DNA of 42,777 nucleotides from CAZMFZ01 sp964565665 (GTDB taxonomy: Bacteria > Bacteroidota > Bacteroidia > Cytophagales > UBA9547), in NCBI GenBank assembly GCA_964565665.1, contig CAZMFZ010000013.1:1-42777 (forward strand), written 5' to 3'. The notes under the pieces are model-generated. The model worked only from the letters and a program-made list of their open reading frames with translations. It searched no databases and was not told the DNA's origin. Both the position numbers and the translations under genes were made by a program. Below, one piece after another: positions 1-7,336 of this stretch. Numbering within the stretch: the stretch's first letter is position 1; every line of letters begins with the position of its first letter.

Positions 1-244
1 ATGTAGATGCATCCATTTTTTTGCACCAGCCACACCAGTCGGTATACACATCTATAAACACCTTTTTTTTATTTTTTTGCGATTCTTTAATGGCTTGCTC
101 AAATGTCATCCATTTTATAGCCGAATCTTTTTGTGGTTCGGATTTGGGCTTAAATCCTGTTAAAGCTACAGTGAAACCAATTGTGATCACAAGAAGTGCC
201 GCCCCAACCAAAAGCGCAGTTTGTGCTAATTTTACGTTTTTCAT
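1..244 (-). CDS. Thioredoxin-family protein, N-terminal part
   Basis: The gene runs off the left edge, so only the first 81 codons are seen, starting at the ATG whose complement is 242-244. The product begins MKNVKLAQTALLVG, a hydrophobic segment of about 20 residues that should act as a signal anchor. A short linker and a soluble part follow, ending VFIDVYTDWCGWCKKMD. The WCGWCKKM motif is the redox-active CxxC of thioredoxin/DsbD-like proteins. The likely role is thiol-disulfide exchange outside the cytoplasm. The gene lies 21 bases downstream of the metal permease on the same strand and may be cotranscribed with it. The substrate cannot be told from this fragment. Confidence 0.8.
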   Translation of the reverse strand, partial: MKNVKLAQTALLVGAALLVITIGFTVALTGFKPKSEPQKDSAIKWMTFEQAIKESQKNKKKVFIDVYTDWCGWCKKMDAST

Positions 245-265
245 CTTTATATTTCTGTTTTAAAA

Positions 266-1741
266 CTAATCGGATTTTATTTTTATTTTCTCAGCGATTT
301 CTCTCTTTACAACAAATATCGAATTTTTTGTGTGAATAATGATGTTTTCAGACGTTGATTCTTTTACAACAAAGTCTGCATCAGGAAAAATTCCAAGTTG
401 CCACAACTCTTTTACTACTGAGCCTTGTTCGGTAGCCAGCTTAGCTCGATCGTTTATCATAAGCTCAGAAAGTTTGTGCTTCTTTTTTCGTAGCTTAGGT
501 ATTGGCGAACCGTGCGGGTCAATTTCCGGATAGCCCAAATCATGCTCTATTTTATCCACAAATTCTTTTGGTAGAATGTGTTCCATGGTTTCGGCAGCTT
601 CATGAATTTGGTCGTGTGGCACATTCATTTTACTCACCAAATAGCTTTCCCACACCCTATGAGCTCGTATCAATACTTCCGCTTCATGCCTTCCCTGGCT
701 TGTTAGTTTTATTTGATTTTCTACCCATTGCAACATATTATTTTTTTGCAAATGCTTCAAATGCCACTTCAATACCATAGGAGAATAATTAGCTTCAGAA
801 ATTAGTTTTTCAAGGGTTAAGGCATTGTTTTCAAGTTGTTTATGAATAAGCTTTAAAATATCTTGTTGGTCTGCAATATATTTTTTGCGAAACTTAGATA
901 TTTCCTTCATTACAAATCCACGTTTTGGAGAAAACAACAAACATAAACCGAAAATTATGGAACCCATCAAAGTCATGGTAGGTCCCGGAGTGATTTCAAG
1001 CCAAACTGCTACCAAAAAACCACTTGTAGCAGAAATTAAGCCCACAATTGCGGAAATCACTAGCATCCATTCAAGCTTAGATGTGAGCAAATAAGCCGTA
1101 GATGAGGGAATGATGAGCATGGCTACCACCAAAATTACGCCTACCGATTGCAGCGAGGCTACAATAGTGAGCGACAATAAAAACATTAAAAAATAATGCA
1201 GCACGGCTACCGATATGCCCATGGTAAGAGCTATCAATGGGTCGAAAGTAGTGATGAAAAAATATTTAAAAAATAAGATGATACAAACAATTACATAAAT
1301 GCCAATTAAACTGGTAAGCCATAAATCGGCATCGGATACGCCTAGCACGTTGCCAAAAAGGAAATCTTTCATGTCGAGATGCACGCCATCTTTTTTGGTA
1401 AGCCACGATATTCCAATTATTCCTAGCGCAAACATGGCCGTAAATACAATGCCAATTGAAGCATCATCTTTAGTAATAGAGTTTCGTTGAATCCATGTAA
1501 TGATTACCGATGTGATAAGACCTGCAACCACAGCTCCGGCAAAAATAGCCAACGGATTGTGACCAAAAAGCATAAAACCAACCACAACACCCGGCAAAAT
1601 AGCATGCGAAAGTGCATCGCCAATCAGTGCCATTCTTCTAAGTACTACAAAACAACCTAAAATACCGCAAGTTATTCCTACTACAGAGGAGGCTAATAAC
1701 GCACGCTGGGCATAATCGTAGCTAAAAACACTAAAATCCAT
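266..1741 (-). CDS. Metal ABC transporter permease fused to a DtxR/MntR-type regulator and FeoA-like domain
   Basis: The product has 491 residues, against about 270-300 for a plain ABC-3 permease. Residues 1-275 form the membrane permease of the ZnuB/MntB/TroCD family, with several hydrophobic segments and GDALSHAILPG at 41-51. Residues about 290-355 look like a winged helix (TLEKLISEANYSPMVLKWHL and following). Residues 361-415 match the metal-binding dimerisation domain of DtxR (HRVWESYL, EAAETMEHIL, then YPEIDPHGSPIP). Residues 430-488 resemble the SH3-like FeoA domain. It presumably imports Mn, Fe or Zn with an ATPase and a binding protein encoded elsewhere. The 122-base gap to murD holds a palindrome that may be its operator. 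What the fused regulator does, gating transport or binding DNA from the membrane, is inference. Confidence 0.88.
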   Translation of the reverse strand: MDFSVFSYDYAQRALLASSVVGITCGILGCFVVLRRMALIGDALSHAILPGVVVGFMLFGHNPLAIFAGAVVAGLITSVIITWIQRNSITKDDASIGIVFTAMFALGIIGISWLTKKDGVHLDMKDFLFGNVLGVSDADLWLTSLIGIYVIVCIILFFKYFFITTFDPLIALTMGISVAVLHYFLMFLLSLTIVASLQSVGVILVVAMLIIPSSTAYLLTSKLEWMLVISAIVGLISATSGFLVAVWLEITPGPTMTLMGSIIFGLCLLFSPKRGFVMKEISKFRKKYIADQQDILKLIHKQLENNALTLEKLISEANYSPMVLKWHLKHLQKNNMLQWVENQIKLTSQGRHEAEVLIRAHRVWESYLVSKMNVPHDQIHEAAETMEHILPKEFVDKIEHDLGYPEIDPHGSPIPKLRKKKHKLSELMINDRAKLATEQGSVVKELWQLGIFPDADFVVKESTSENIIIHTKNSIFVVKREIAEKIKIKSD

Positions 1742-1761
1742 ACTTTTAAAATTTTAAAACA

Positions 1762-1793
1762 TCTAAAAATATGAAAATTTAGACACATCTAAA
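1762..1793 (-). promoter_or_regulatory. Palindromic TTTAGA/TCTAAA half-sites, candidate metalloregulator operator
   Basis: Three half-sites lie 21-52 bases upstream of the permease-regulator start: TCTAAA at 1762-1767, TTTAGA at 1778-1783 and TCTAAA at 1788-1793. The last two form the palindrome TTTAGACACATCTAAA. The first two form a wider one with a 10-base spacer. AT-rich interrupted palindromes of this kind are typical operators of DtxR/MntR-family repressors. The position in front of a metal uptake gene fits, but binding is inferred. Confidence 0.5.
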
Positions 1794-1863
1794 AATAAAT
1801 TATTGGTGAAGTAAATTTTTGATTGGGTCTATAAATAAACATGAGGCTTAAATTGAAGATACA

Positions 1864-3303
1864 TTATTGAAGCTCACTCACTGCATTCATAAACTGTTTT
1901 CCTCGATCCTCATAGTTTTTAAACAAATCGAAACTTGCACAACAAGGGCTTAGAAGTGCTACATCACCATCAGTTCCTAGCTTTAAGCATAAACTGATGG
2001 ATTCGGCAATACTCTGGGTTTCTATAATGACGGGAATCTTGCCTTTGAAAGACGTCTTTAGTTTTTCATTGTCTTTGCCCAGACAAATCAATGCTTTCAC
2101 CCTGCCTTTTACCTCTTCAAAAAGCTGCGAATAATCATTGCCCTTGTCTACCCCACCAGCAATCCAAATCACTGATTGATAAGTCTTTAACGCATATTTA
2201 GCTGCATTTACGGTGGTTGCTTTGCTATCATTTACAAATGCAATGCCTTTCACGATTCCTGCTCTCTGCATTCGGTGCGGTGCAGCAACGAAATCTTGCA
2301 AAGCTTCTTCAATCACTTCCTTTGTCACACCCAAACTCATTGCCGCAAGTGAGGCAGCCATCGTATTGTATACATTATGCTCACCTTTTATGGTCGATTT
2401 TGAAATATCAATCTCCGTTTCTTTTCCATCTATTTGAATGGTAATGCTTTCTTCATCGCCACAGGCACCATCAAATTCATCGGGAAACAGACTAAATGGA
2501 AATTCTTTGGCGGGTGTTTCAATTTCAATTAATCGGTCTTCAACTAGCTCACTATCTATGCCGTAGATGAAAATTCCATTATCATCCATGTTTTGAAGAA
2601 TGCGAAATTTAGAATCTACATATTTGTCAATTTTATTGTCGTACCGATCTAAATGATCTTTGGTGATGTTGGTGATAATAGCAATATCGGCTTTGAAATC
2701 GAACATATCATCGAGCATGAAAGAGGAAAGTTCGAGAACAAAAACTAGCCCCCCAACCCCCGAAGGGGGAGAACCAGCCCCAACATTTACTTTATCTTGT
2801 TGCATCTCATTTCCGCTTGAAAAGGAATTTATTTCACCTTCAATGGTGAGATGGCTGAGAACTTGCATTGCAAAACTATCCCCAATATTCCCAGCTAGAA
2901 AAACATTAACTCCTGCTTTTTTTAATATATGATAAGTAAGCATGGAAGTAGTAGTTTTGCCATCTGTACCCGTGATACAGATTTTTTTGGCATTGGTGTA
3001 TCGTGTTGCAAACTCTATTTCACCTATTACTTTGATTTTTGCTTTTTTTGCTTTTTGAATTATTTCACACTTTTTGGGATCAATGCCCGGGCTTTTTATG
3101 ATTTCATAGGCATCAAGAATTTTTTCTTCGGTGTGCTTGCCTTCTTCAAATTCGATATTTGCGGCCGTTAGTTTCTCTTTGTATTGATCGGCAATGTTAC
3201 CCATATCAGATACAAACACCTCAAAACCAAGGTGTTGGGCAAGCAATGCAGCACCTGTGCCACTTTCACCTGCACCGAGAATGGAAATTTTATAGTTGGT
3301 CAT
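1864..3303 (-). CDS. murD: UDP-N-acetylmuramoylalanine--D-glutamate ligase (MurD)
   Basis: MurD adds D-glutamate to UDP-MurNAc-L-Ala in the cytoplasm during peptidoglycan precursor synthesis. It is recognised by the ATP loop TGTDGKTTT (111-119), the Mur ligase motif TNITKDHLDRY (211-221) and the C-terminal HRMQ and NDSKATT segments. The product has 479 residues, about 30 more than usual for the family. The surplus lies near residues 150-188, between GNIGDSFA and LELSSFMLDD, and its DNA contains a GC-rich palindromic repeat. The ATG overlaps the end of the decayed HepT-like gene. In most Bacteroidota ftsW, murG and murC follow; here the next gene is an unrelated metal permease. Confidence 0.95.
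   Translation of the reverse strand: MTNYKISILGAGESGTGAALLAQHLGFEVFVSDMGNIADQYKEKLTAANIEFEEGKHTEEKILDAYEIIKSPGIDPKKCEIIQKAKKAKIKVIGEIEFATRYTNAKKICITGTDGKTTTSMLTYHILKKAGVNVFLAGNIGDSFAMQVLSHLTIEGEINSFSSGNEMQQDKVNVGAGSPPSGVGGLVFVLELSSFMLDDMFDFKADIAIITNITKDHLDRYDNKIDKYVDSKFRILQNMDDNGIFIYGIDSELVEDRLIEIETPAKEFPFSLFPDEFDGACGDEESITIQIDGKETEIDISKSTIKGEHNVYNTMAASLAAMSLGVTKEVIEEALQDFVAAPHRMQRAGIVKGIAFVNDSKATTVNAAKYALKTYQSVIWIAGGVDKGNDYSQLFEEVKGRVKALICLGKDNEKLKTSFKGKIPVIIETQSIAESISLCLKLGTDGDVALLSPCCASFDLFKNYEDRGKQFMNAVSELQ
2745..2775. repeat. GC-rich palindromic repeat inserted in frame in murD
   Basis: The segment contains CCCCCAACCCCCGAAGGGGG, a short hairpin-forming sequence far richer in GC than its surroundings. 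Repeats of the CCCCGAAGGGG kind are widespread in Bacteroidota genomes (recollection, not searched). Here it is translated as part of murD, giving SPPSGVGGL at about residues 178-186, and keeps the frame open. Confidence 0.65.
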
Positions 3304-3672
3304 AATATTTAAAAACTGCTTCTGCTTCTTCAGGATATTCGTTTATAATCATTTTTACTATTAAATCCCCTAATTTACCTATTTCTTGTGTGATAATATT
3401 CCATAATAACCTCACTTTGATTCCAGAATAATCATGAATTATTCGGTTTCTAAGCGTAATTATGTCAATCCATCTAACTTCACTGTACTTATCTCTTGTC
3501 TCTTTACTGAGTTTACTTGAGGCTTCACCGATTATGAGTAATGATATTTAACAGCTTTAAATTTGATTGAATCAGTCACAAAAGGCTCATATTCAATCCC
3601 TTTTATAACTTTTTGAATACTACTAATTTCATCATATATGTCTGCCATTAATTGAATTTCAGTTCGTTTCAT
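3290..3672 (-). pseudogene. HepT-like (HEPN, DUF86) toxin gene, frameshifted
   Basis: Reading from the ATG at 3672 gives MKRTEIQLMADIYDEISSIQ and continues to about codon 46, where KAVKYHYS is followed by a stop. A shift of one base restores LLIIGEASSKLS, then TLRNRIIHDYSG and a C-terminus that reads through to a stop at 3290. RNRIIHDY fits the RX4HXY motif of HEPN ribonucleases. The start overlaps the stop of the MntA-like gene by ATGA, the usual arrangement of MNT-HEPN pairs. The end runs 14 bases into murD. A single indel inactivates the toxin. Sequencing error is possible, but neighbouring essential genes carry none. Confidence 0.82.
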
Positions 3673-3968
3673 ATTGCCACAGTTTCATTTAATATATATT
3701 TTTTTAAAAATGGCTTTATGCTATCCTTTTGGACTAAATCAACTTTGATACTTACCAAATCAGAAAGATAATTTTCCAATTCTAAATACTTAAAGAAGCT
3801 AGGATAATTATCTTCATCAAAAACTACTAAGATATCTAAATCGCTACTTTCAGTATGTTCATTTCTGATATAAGATCCAAAAAGCTCTAATGAAACCACA
3901 CCAAAATCTTTCTTAAGACTAGCTTTTACATTGGTAAGCTTTTCTCTTACCTCTTTTAATGTTTTCAT
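3669..3968 (-). CDS. MntA-like minimal nucleotidyltransferase, antitoxin
   Basis: This 99-residue protein has the minimal nucleotidyltransferase motif GSX10DXD (GSYIRNEHTESSDLDILV). In characterised MNT-HEPN modules the nucleotidyltransferase AMPylates and neutralises the HepT ribonuclease. The gene starts one base after the mraY stop and ends overlapping the HepT-like gene, so the pair is wedged between mraY and murD on the same strand. The antitoxin frame is intact while the toxin frame is broken. Function as an antitoxin is inferred from family and context. Confidence 0.85.
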   Translation of the reverse strand: MKTLKEVREKLTNVKASLKKDFGVVSLELFGSYIRNEHTESSDLDILVVFDEDNYPSFFKYLELENYLSDLVSIKVDLVQKDSIKPFLKKYILNETVAI

Positions 3969-3969
3969 A

Positions 3970-5196
3970 CTATCTAATTTTCAATGTTGCCAATGTTAAT
4001 ACAGCCAGCATTATGCCTACAATCCAAAATCTGGATACGATTTTCGCTTCGTGAAAACCACTTTTCTGATAATGGTGATGCAATGGCGACATCTTGAACA
4101 AGCGATTGGCTCGTGCATATTCAATTCCATGTTTTCTCTTTTGGTATTTAAAATAGCCTACTTGTAAAATCACAGAAATATTCTCAATCAAAAATACCCC
4201 GCACAACACAGGCAGCAACAATTCTTTTCTGATAATCAAAGCCAAGACGGCTATCGAACCACCCAACATCAAACTGCCTGTATCGCCCATGAAAACTTGT
4301 GCTGGGTAACTATTGTACCACAAAAAGCCGACACAAGCCCCCACAAATGCCGCACAAAACACGGCAAGCTCGCCAGAATAAGGGATATACATGATATTAA
4401 GATAATCTGCAAAAATTTTATTCCCAGACAAATAGGCAAAAATAGCCAAGGTCAAACCGATAATTGCAGAACTTCCTGCTGCCAAGCCATCAATTCCATC
4501 TGTGATATTAGCTCCGTTTGAAACTGCAGTAATGATGAAAATAACTACCATTGTGTAGCCAACCACATACCCTTTTTCACCCATAAAACTGAAAAGCGAA
4601 CTATAATCCAATTCATTGTTTTTAAGAAAAGGAATTGTGGTAATGAGCGATTTGCTGTCTACATACCCCATGGCTTGCTGAATAGGGTTGTTGCAATAAT
4701 CTTGTGCGGTTAGGTAATCACGAACTACCACATCTTTATGATAAAACAAAGTAACACCCACTATCAGACCCAAACCTATTTGTCCGATTACTTTAAAAGT
4801 ACTTTTGAGGCCTTCTTTATTCTTTAGAAATACTTTGATGTAATCGTCTAAAAATCCTACGGCTCCCATCCATAAAGTGCTCACTATCAATAAAATAATG
4901 TAGATATTATTGAGCTCTGCAAAAAGCAAAACAGGAATTACAATCGCTGCAATCATTATCAATCCGCCCATAGTTGGCGTCCCTTTTTTTTGCATCTGTC
5001 CTTCAAGTCCCAAATCTCGTACAGTTTCGCCAATCTGCAAGTTTCGAAGCATTTCTATCAATCGCTTTCCAAAAACCAACGAAATGAGCAGTGAAAATAA
5101 GGTGGCGAGTACTATTCGAAATGAAATGTATTTGAACATGCCAGCACCAGGCAGATCGAATTGTTGGTTGAGGTACTGAAAAAGGTAGTAGAGCAT
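3970..5196 (-). CDS. mraY: Phospho-N-acetylmuramoyl-pentapeptide-transferase (MraY)
   Basis: MraY is an integral membrane enzyme that transfers phospho-MurNAc-pentapeptide to undecaprenyl phosphate, making lipid I. The 408-residue product shows the family motifs: DDY at 117-119, NITDGIDGLAAG at 230-241, MGDTGSL at 303-309 and HHHYQ at 373-377, with about ten hydrophobic segments between them. The longer loop at about 155-205 is common in Bacteroidota. It follows murE in the transcription direction, but a toxin-antitoxin remnant and about 300 bases separate them. The MntA-like gene follows with a gap of one base. Confidence 0.97.
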   Translation of the reverse strand: MLYYLFQYLNQQFDLPGAGMFKYISFRIVLATLFSLLISLVFGKRLIEMLRNLQIGETVRDLGLEGQMQKKGTPTMGGLIMIAAIVIPVLLFAELNNIYIILLIVSTLWMGAVGFLDDYIKVFLKNKEGLKSTFKVIGQIGLGLIVGVTLFYHKDVVVRDYLTAQDYCNNPIQQAMGYVDSKSLITTIPFLKNNELDYSSLFSFMGEKGYVVGYTMVVIFIITAVSNGANITDGIDGLAAGSSAIIGLTLAIFAYLSGNKIFADYLNIMYIPYSGELAVFCAAFVGACVGFLWYNSYPAQVFMGDTGSLMLGGSIAVLALIIRKELLLPVLCGVFLIENISVILQVGYFKYQKRKHGIEYARANRLFKMSPLHHHYQKSGFHEAKIVSRFWIVGIMLAVLTLATLKIR

Positions 5197-5337
5197 TGGA
5201 AAGCGTTAAGTTTTTAGGGAGTTATTTTATAGATTAAAATATTATTCTACTACGGGCCTTTAATCCTTTCTGAAAAGCAATAAACGCCTCCATTTTTAGT
5301 TTCTTGAGTCACAAAAGTAAGTTTCTTCTTCATCTAA

Positions 5338-5488
5338 TTAAAAATGAATATTTAAGAATTGTTCTGGAGTGAAAACTGGCAATTTTGATTTTTCAAAATC
5401 TTTTGTGTTTCTGGTAATGATACATTCCGCGTTCCCTTTTCAAGTATATATCTAAAATAATATTTGTATCCACAAAAAGTCTTGTCAT
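5338..5488 (-). pseudogene. PIN-domain toxin, internally deleted
   Basis: The ATG at 5488 overlaps the stop of the antitoxin gene. It reads MTRLFVDTNIILDIYLKRER, the typical N-terminus of a PIN ribonuclease with its first acidic residue. The frame then jumps into a second one reading AECIITRNTKDFEKSKLP and ending EQFLNIHF, the usual end of the same family. About 90 central residues, including the middle acidic residues, are missing, so the toxin cannot work. The remaining stretch to mraY (5197-5337) holds no recognisable gene. Confidence 0.82.
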
Positions 5489-5754
5489 TATCCGTATTTT
5501 TCCTTTAAATATTCGTATCGTAAATTATCCATTTCTTCATCTGTACTCGATTCAGAACCTTCAAATTTATTAGAGCCAACCATAGAACCTATAAATGGAG
5601 AAATGACTATATCTTCCTTCCTAATTTTCTTTTTAGTAGATTGATTCACTAATTTCTCAAAAATCTCAGAGACCGTTGTGCCATTTTCTTTGGCATAGAT
5701 TTTCGCTTGCTTCACAATATCCTCTTCAACACCCAATGTGAATTTTGTTTTCAT
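5488..5754 (-). CDS. DUF6364-like antitoxin
   Basis: An 88-residue protein starting MKTKFTLGVEEDIVKQAKIY. An upstream TTG would add 13 residues, but the ATG at 5754 gives the normal ribbon-helix-helix-like start. The N-terminal half is a short beta strand followed by helices (KQAKIYAKENGTTVSEIFEKLV), as in DUF6364/RHH antitoxins. The C-terminal half is charged and probably binds the toxin. It begins 42 bases after murE and overlaps the PIN-toxin start. Family assignment is by eye. The frame is intact although its toxin is ruined. Confidence 0.75.
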   Translation of the reverse strand: MKTKFTLGVEEDIVKQAKIYAKENGTTVSEIFEKLVNQSTKKKIRKEDIVISPFIGSMVGSNKFEGSESSTDEEMDNLRYEYLKEKYG

Positions 5755-5792
5755 ACGTACAGGATAAAAATATTTAATCAAAAGTACGTACA
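5754..5792 (-). promoter_or_regulatory. Paired TGTACGTA repeats and -7 box before the antitoxin gene
   Basis: TGTACGTA occurs twice in the gene direction, at 5785-5792 and at 5754-5761, the second abutting the ATG. Their starts are 31 bases apart, about three helical turns. GTACGTAC is itself palindromic. TACTTTTG at 5779-5786 fits the Bacteroidota -7 consensus TAnnTTTG and touches the upstream repeat. This is the layout expected of an autorepressed toxin-antitoxin operon. Repressor binding is inferred. Confidence 0.5.
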
Positions 5793-5796
5793 AAAT

Positions 5797-7263
5797 TTAT
5801 TTTGACATCAACTCGAAGGCTTTCTCTAATTCTTCTTTGTCGTCAAAATGATATTTTACTCCAGCTATTTCCTGATAATCTTCATGCCCTTTGCCTGCCA
5901 ATAAAATAATATCTCCAGTTTTAGCTAATTCTACAGCTTTAGCAATTGCCTCTCTTCTATCCATGATTTTACTGTATTTCTTAAAATCTTTGCCCGATAC
6001 TCCAGCTTCCATTTGCCTCAAAATTACCTCAGGGTCTTCATTTCTTGGATTATCAGCCGTCAAAATTACCTTATCACTATTCTGGCAAGCGATATTTGCC
6101 ATTATTGGTCTTTTTGTCGTGTCTCTATTGCCTCCACAGCCTACAATAGTAATTACATTTTCATTTCTGGTTCTTAAATTATCAATGGTATCAAGCACAT
6201 TTTGTAAGGCATCTGGGGTATGAGCATAATCTACAATGCCAATAATTCCAGTTTTAGAAATCACTTGTTCAAACCTGCCTTTTGCTCCGATTGTAGCGGA
6301 AAGTGCCGTTAATACTTCTTGTTTATTTTTGCCCAACAATACTGCAATGGCATACACTCCTAGTAAATTATATGCATTAAACTCGCCAATTAATTTGAAC
6401 CAAACCTGCTGATTATCAATACCTAACTCCAATCCTTGCAAGGTGTTGGATAGAATTTTGGATTTAAACTCAGCTGGGTATTTGAGTGCAAAACTATGCT
6501 TGGTAGCAATGGTATTTTGAAGCATTACATTGCCGCGTTTATCATCAATATTGGTGAGTGCAAATGCAGAGGCTGGCAAATCGTCAAAGAGTTTCTTTTT
6601 GGCCTTAATATAATTATCAAATGTGAGATGGTAATCAAGATGATCGTGGGTAATGTTGCAAAATGCAGCACCAACTAGGCTCAAGCCAGCCATCCGATTT
6701 TGGTCGATAGCATGGCTACTTGCTTCCATAAAACAGTATTCACAACCTTTTTCCACCATTTTTGCCATCAATTCATTTATTTGAATGGCATCGGGTGTGG
6801 TGTGAGTGGCGTGTACAATTTCATCATCAACATAATTTTGAACAGTAGAAAGCATTCCGACTTTGTATCCCAATCTCTTGAAAAGATTGTATAATAAAGT
6901 GACATTGGTCGTTTTTCCATTGGTACCCGTAATGGCAATCACCTTGAGCTTTTGAGAAGGATTCCCGTAAAAATTGGAAGCAATTTGGCCAAGAGCAACA
7001 GTGCTATTTAATACCAAAACAGTAGTTAAATGTGATTTCGCTGCCTCTTGAGGTGGAGTCTGACATAAAACTGCAACAGCCCCGTTTTCAATTGCTTTAC
7101 TTATAAATTGATGTCCATCGGAAACAGTGCCTCTTGTAGCCACGAATAAAGATCCTGGCTTTACTTTTCTAGAATCAAATTCTATTGAAGAAATTTCAAT
7201 ATTAGTATCGCCCATTATTTCAAGGGGCTTAACGAGAGTTAGCAGTTGGCTTAGTTTTTTCAT
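5797..7263 (-). CDS. murE: UDP-MurNAc-tripeptide synthetase (MurE)
   Basis: MurE adds the third residue of the peptidoglycan stem peptide. The 488-residue product has the ATP loop ITGTNGKTTN (111-120), the Mur motifs MEASSHAIDQNRMAG and NITHDHLDYH, and ADNPRNEDP near residue 405. The DNPR signature is associated with ligases that add meso-diaminopimelate. In most Bacteroidota ftsI precedes murE; here an AsmA-like gene does, and only a 22-codon open fragment, not recognisable as FtsI, touches the murE start. Confidence 0.97.
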   Translation of the reverse strand: MKKLSQLLTLVKPLEIMGDTNIEISSIEFDSRKVKPGSLFVATRGTVSDGHQFISKAIENGAVAVLCQTPPQEAAKSHLTTVLVLNSTVALGQIASNFYGNPSQKLKVIAITGTNGKTTNVTLLYNLFKRLGYKVGMLSTVQNYVDDEIVHATHTTPDAIQINELMAKMVEKGCEYCFMEASSHAIDQNRMAGLSLVGAAFCNITHDHLDYHLTFDNYIKAKKKLFDDLPASAFALTNIDDKRGNVMLQNTIATKHSFALKYPAEFKSKILSNTLQGLELGIDNQQVWFKLIGEFNAYNLLGVYAIAVLLGKNKQEVLTALSATIGAKGRFEQVISKTGIIGIVDYAHTPDALQNVLDTIDNLRTRNENVITIVGCGGNRDTTKRPIMANIACQNSDKVILTADNPRNEDPEVILRQMEAGVSGKDFKKYSKIMDRREAIAKAVELAKTGDIILLAGKGHEDYQEIAGVKYHFDDKEELEKAFELMSK

Positions 7264-7336
7264 TCTACGATTAAATCTCCTTTAAATTTATTATCTGCTC
7301 TACTTGATGCCTTGGCTTTGTTTATAGCTTTCAAAT

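Noticed and set aside
5197..5337. Small frame MKKKLTFVTQETKNGGVYCF between the PIN relic and mraY
   Set aside because: 27 codons with no hydrophobic segment or family resemblance. The spacing to mraY suggests leftover sequence.
7264..7336. Short open fragment ending over the murE start (AINKAKASSRADNKFKGDLI)
   Set aside because: Only about 25 codons, preceded by a stop, with no ATG. It does not resemble the FtsI C-terminus expected there. Could be a relic, but nothing supports a call.
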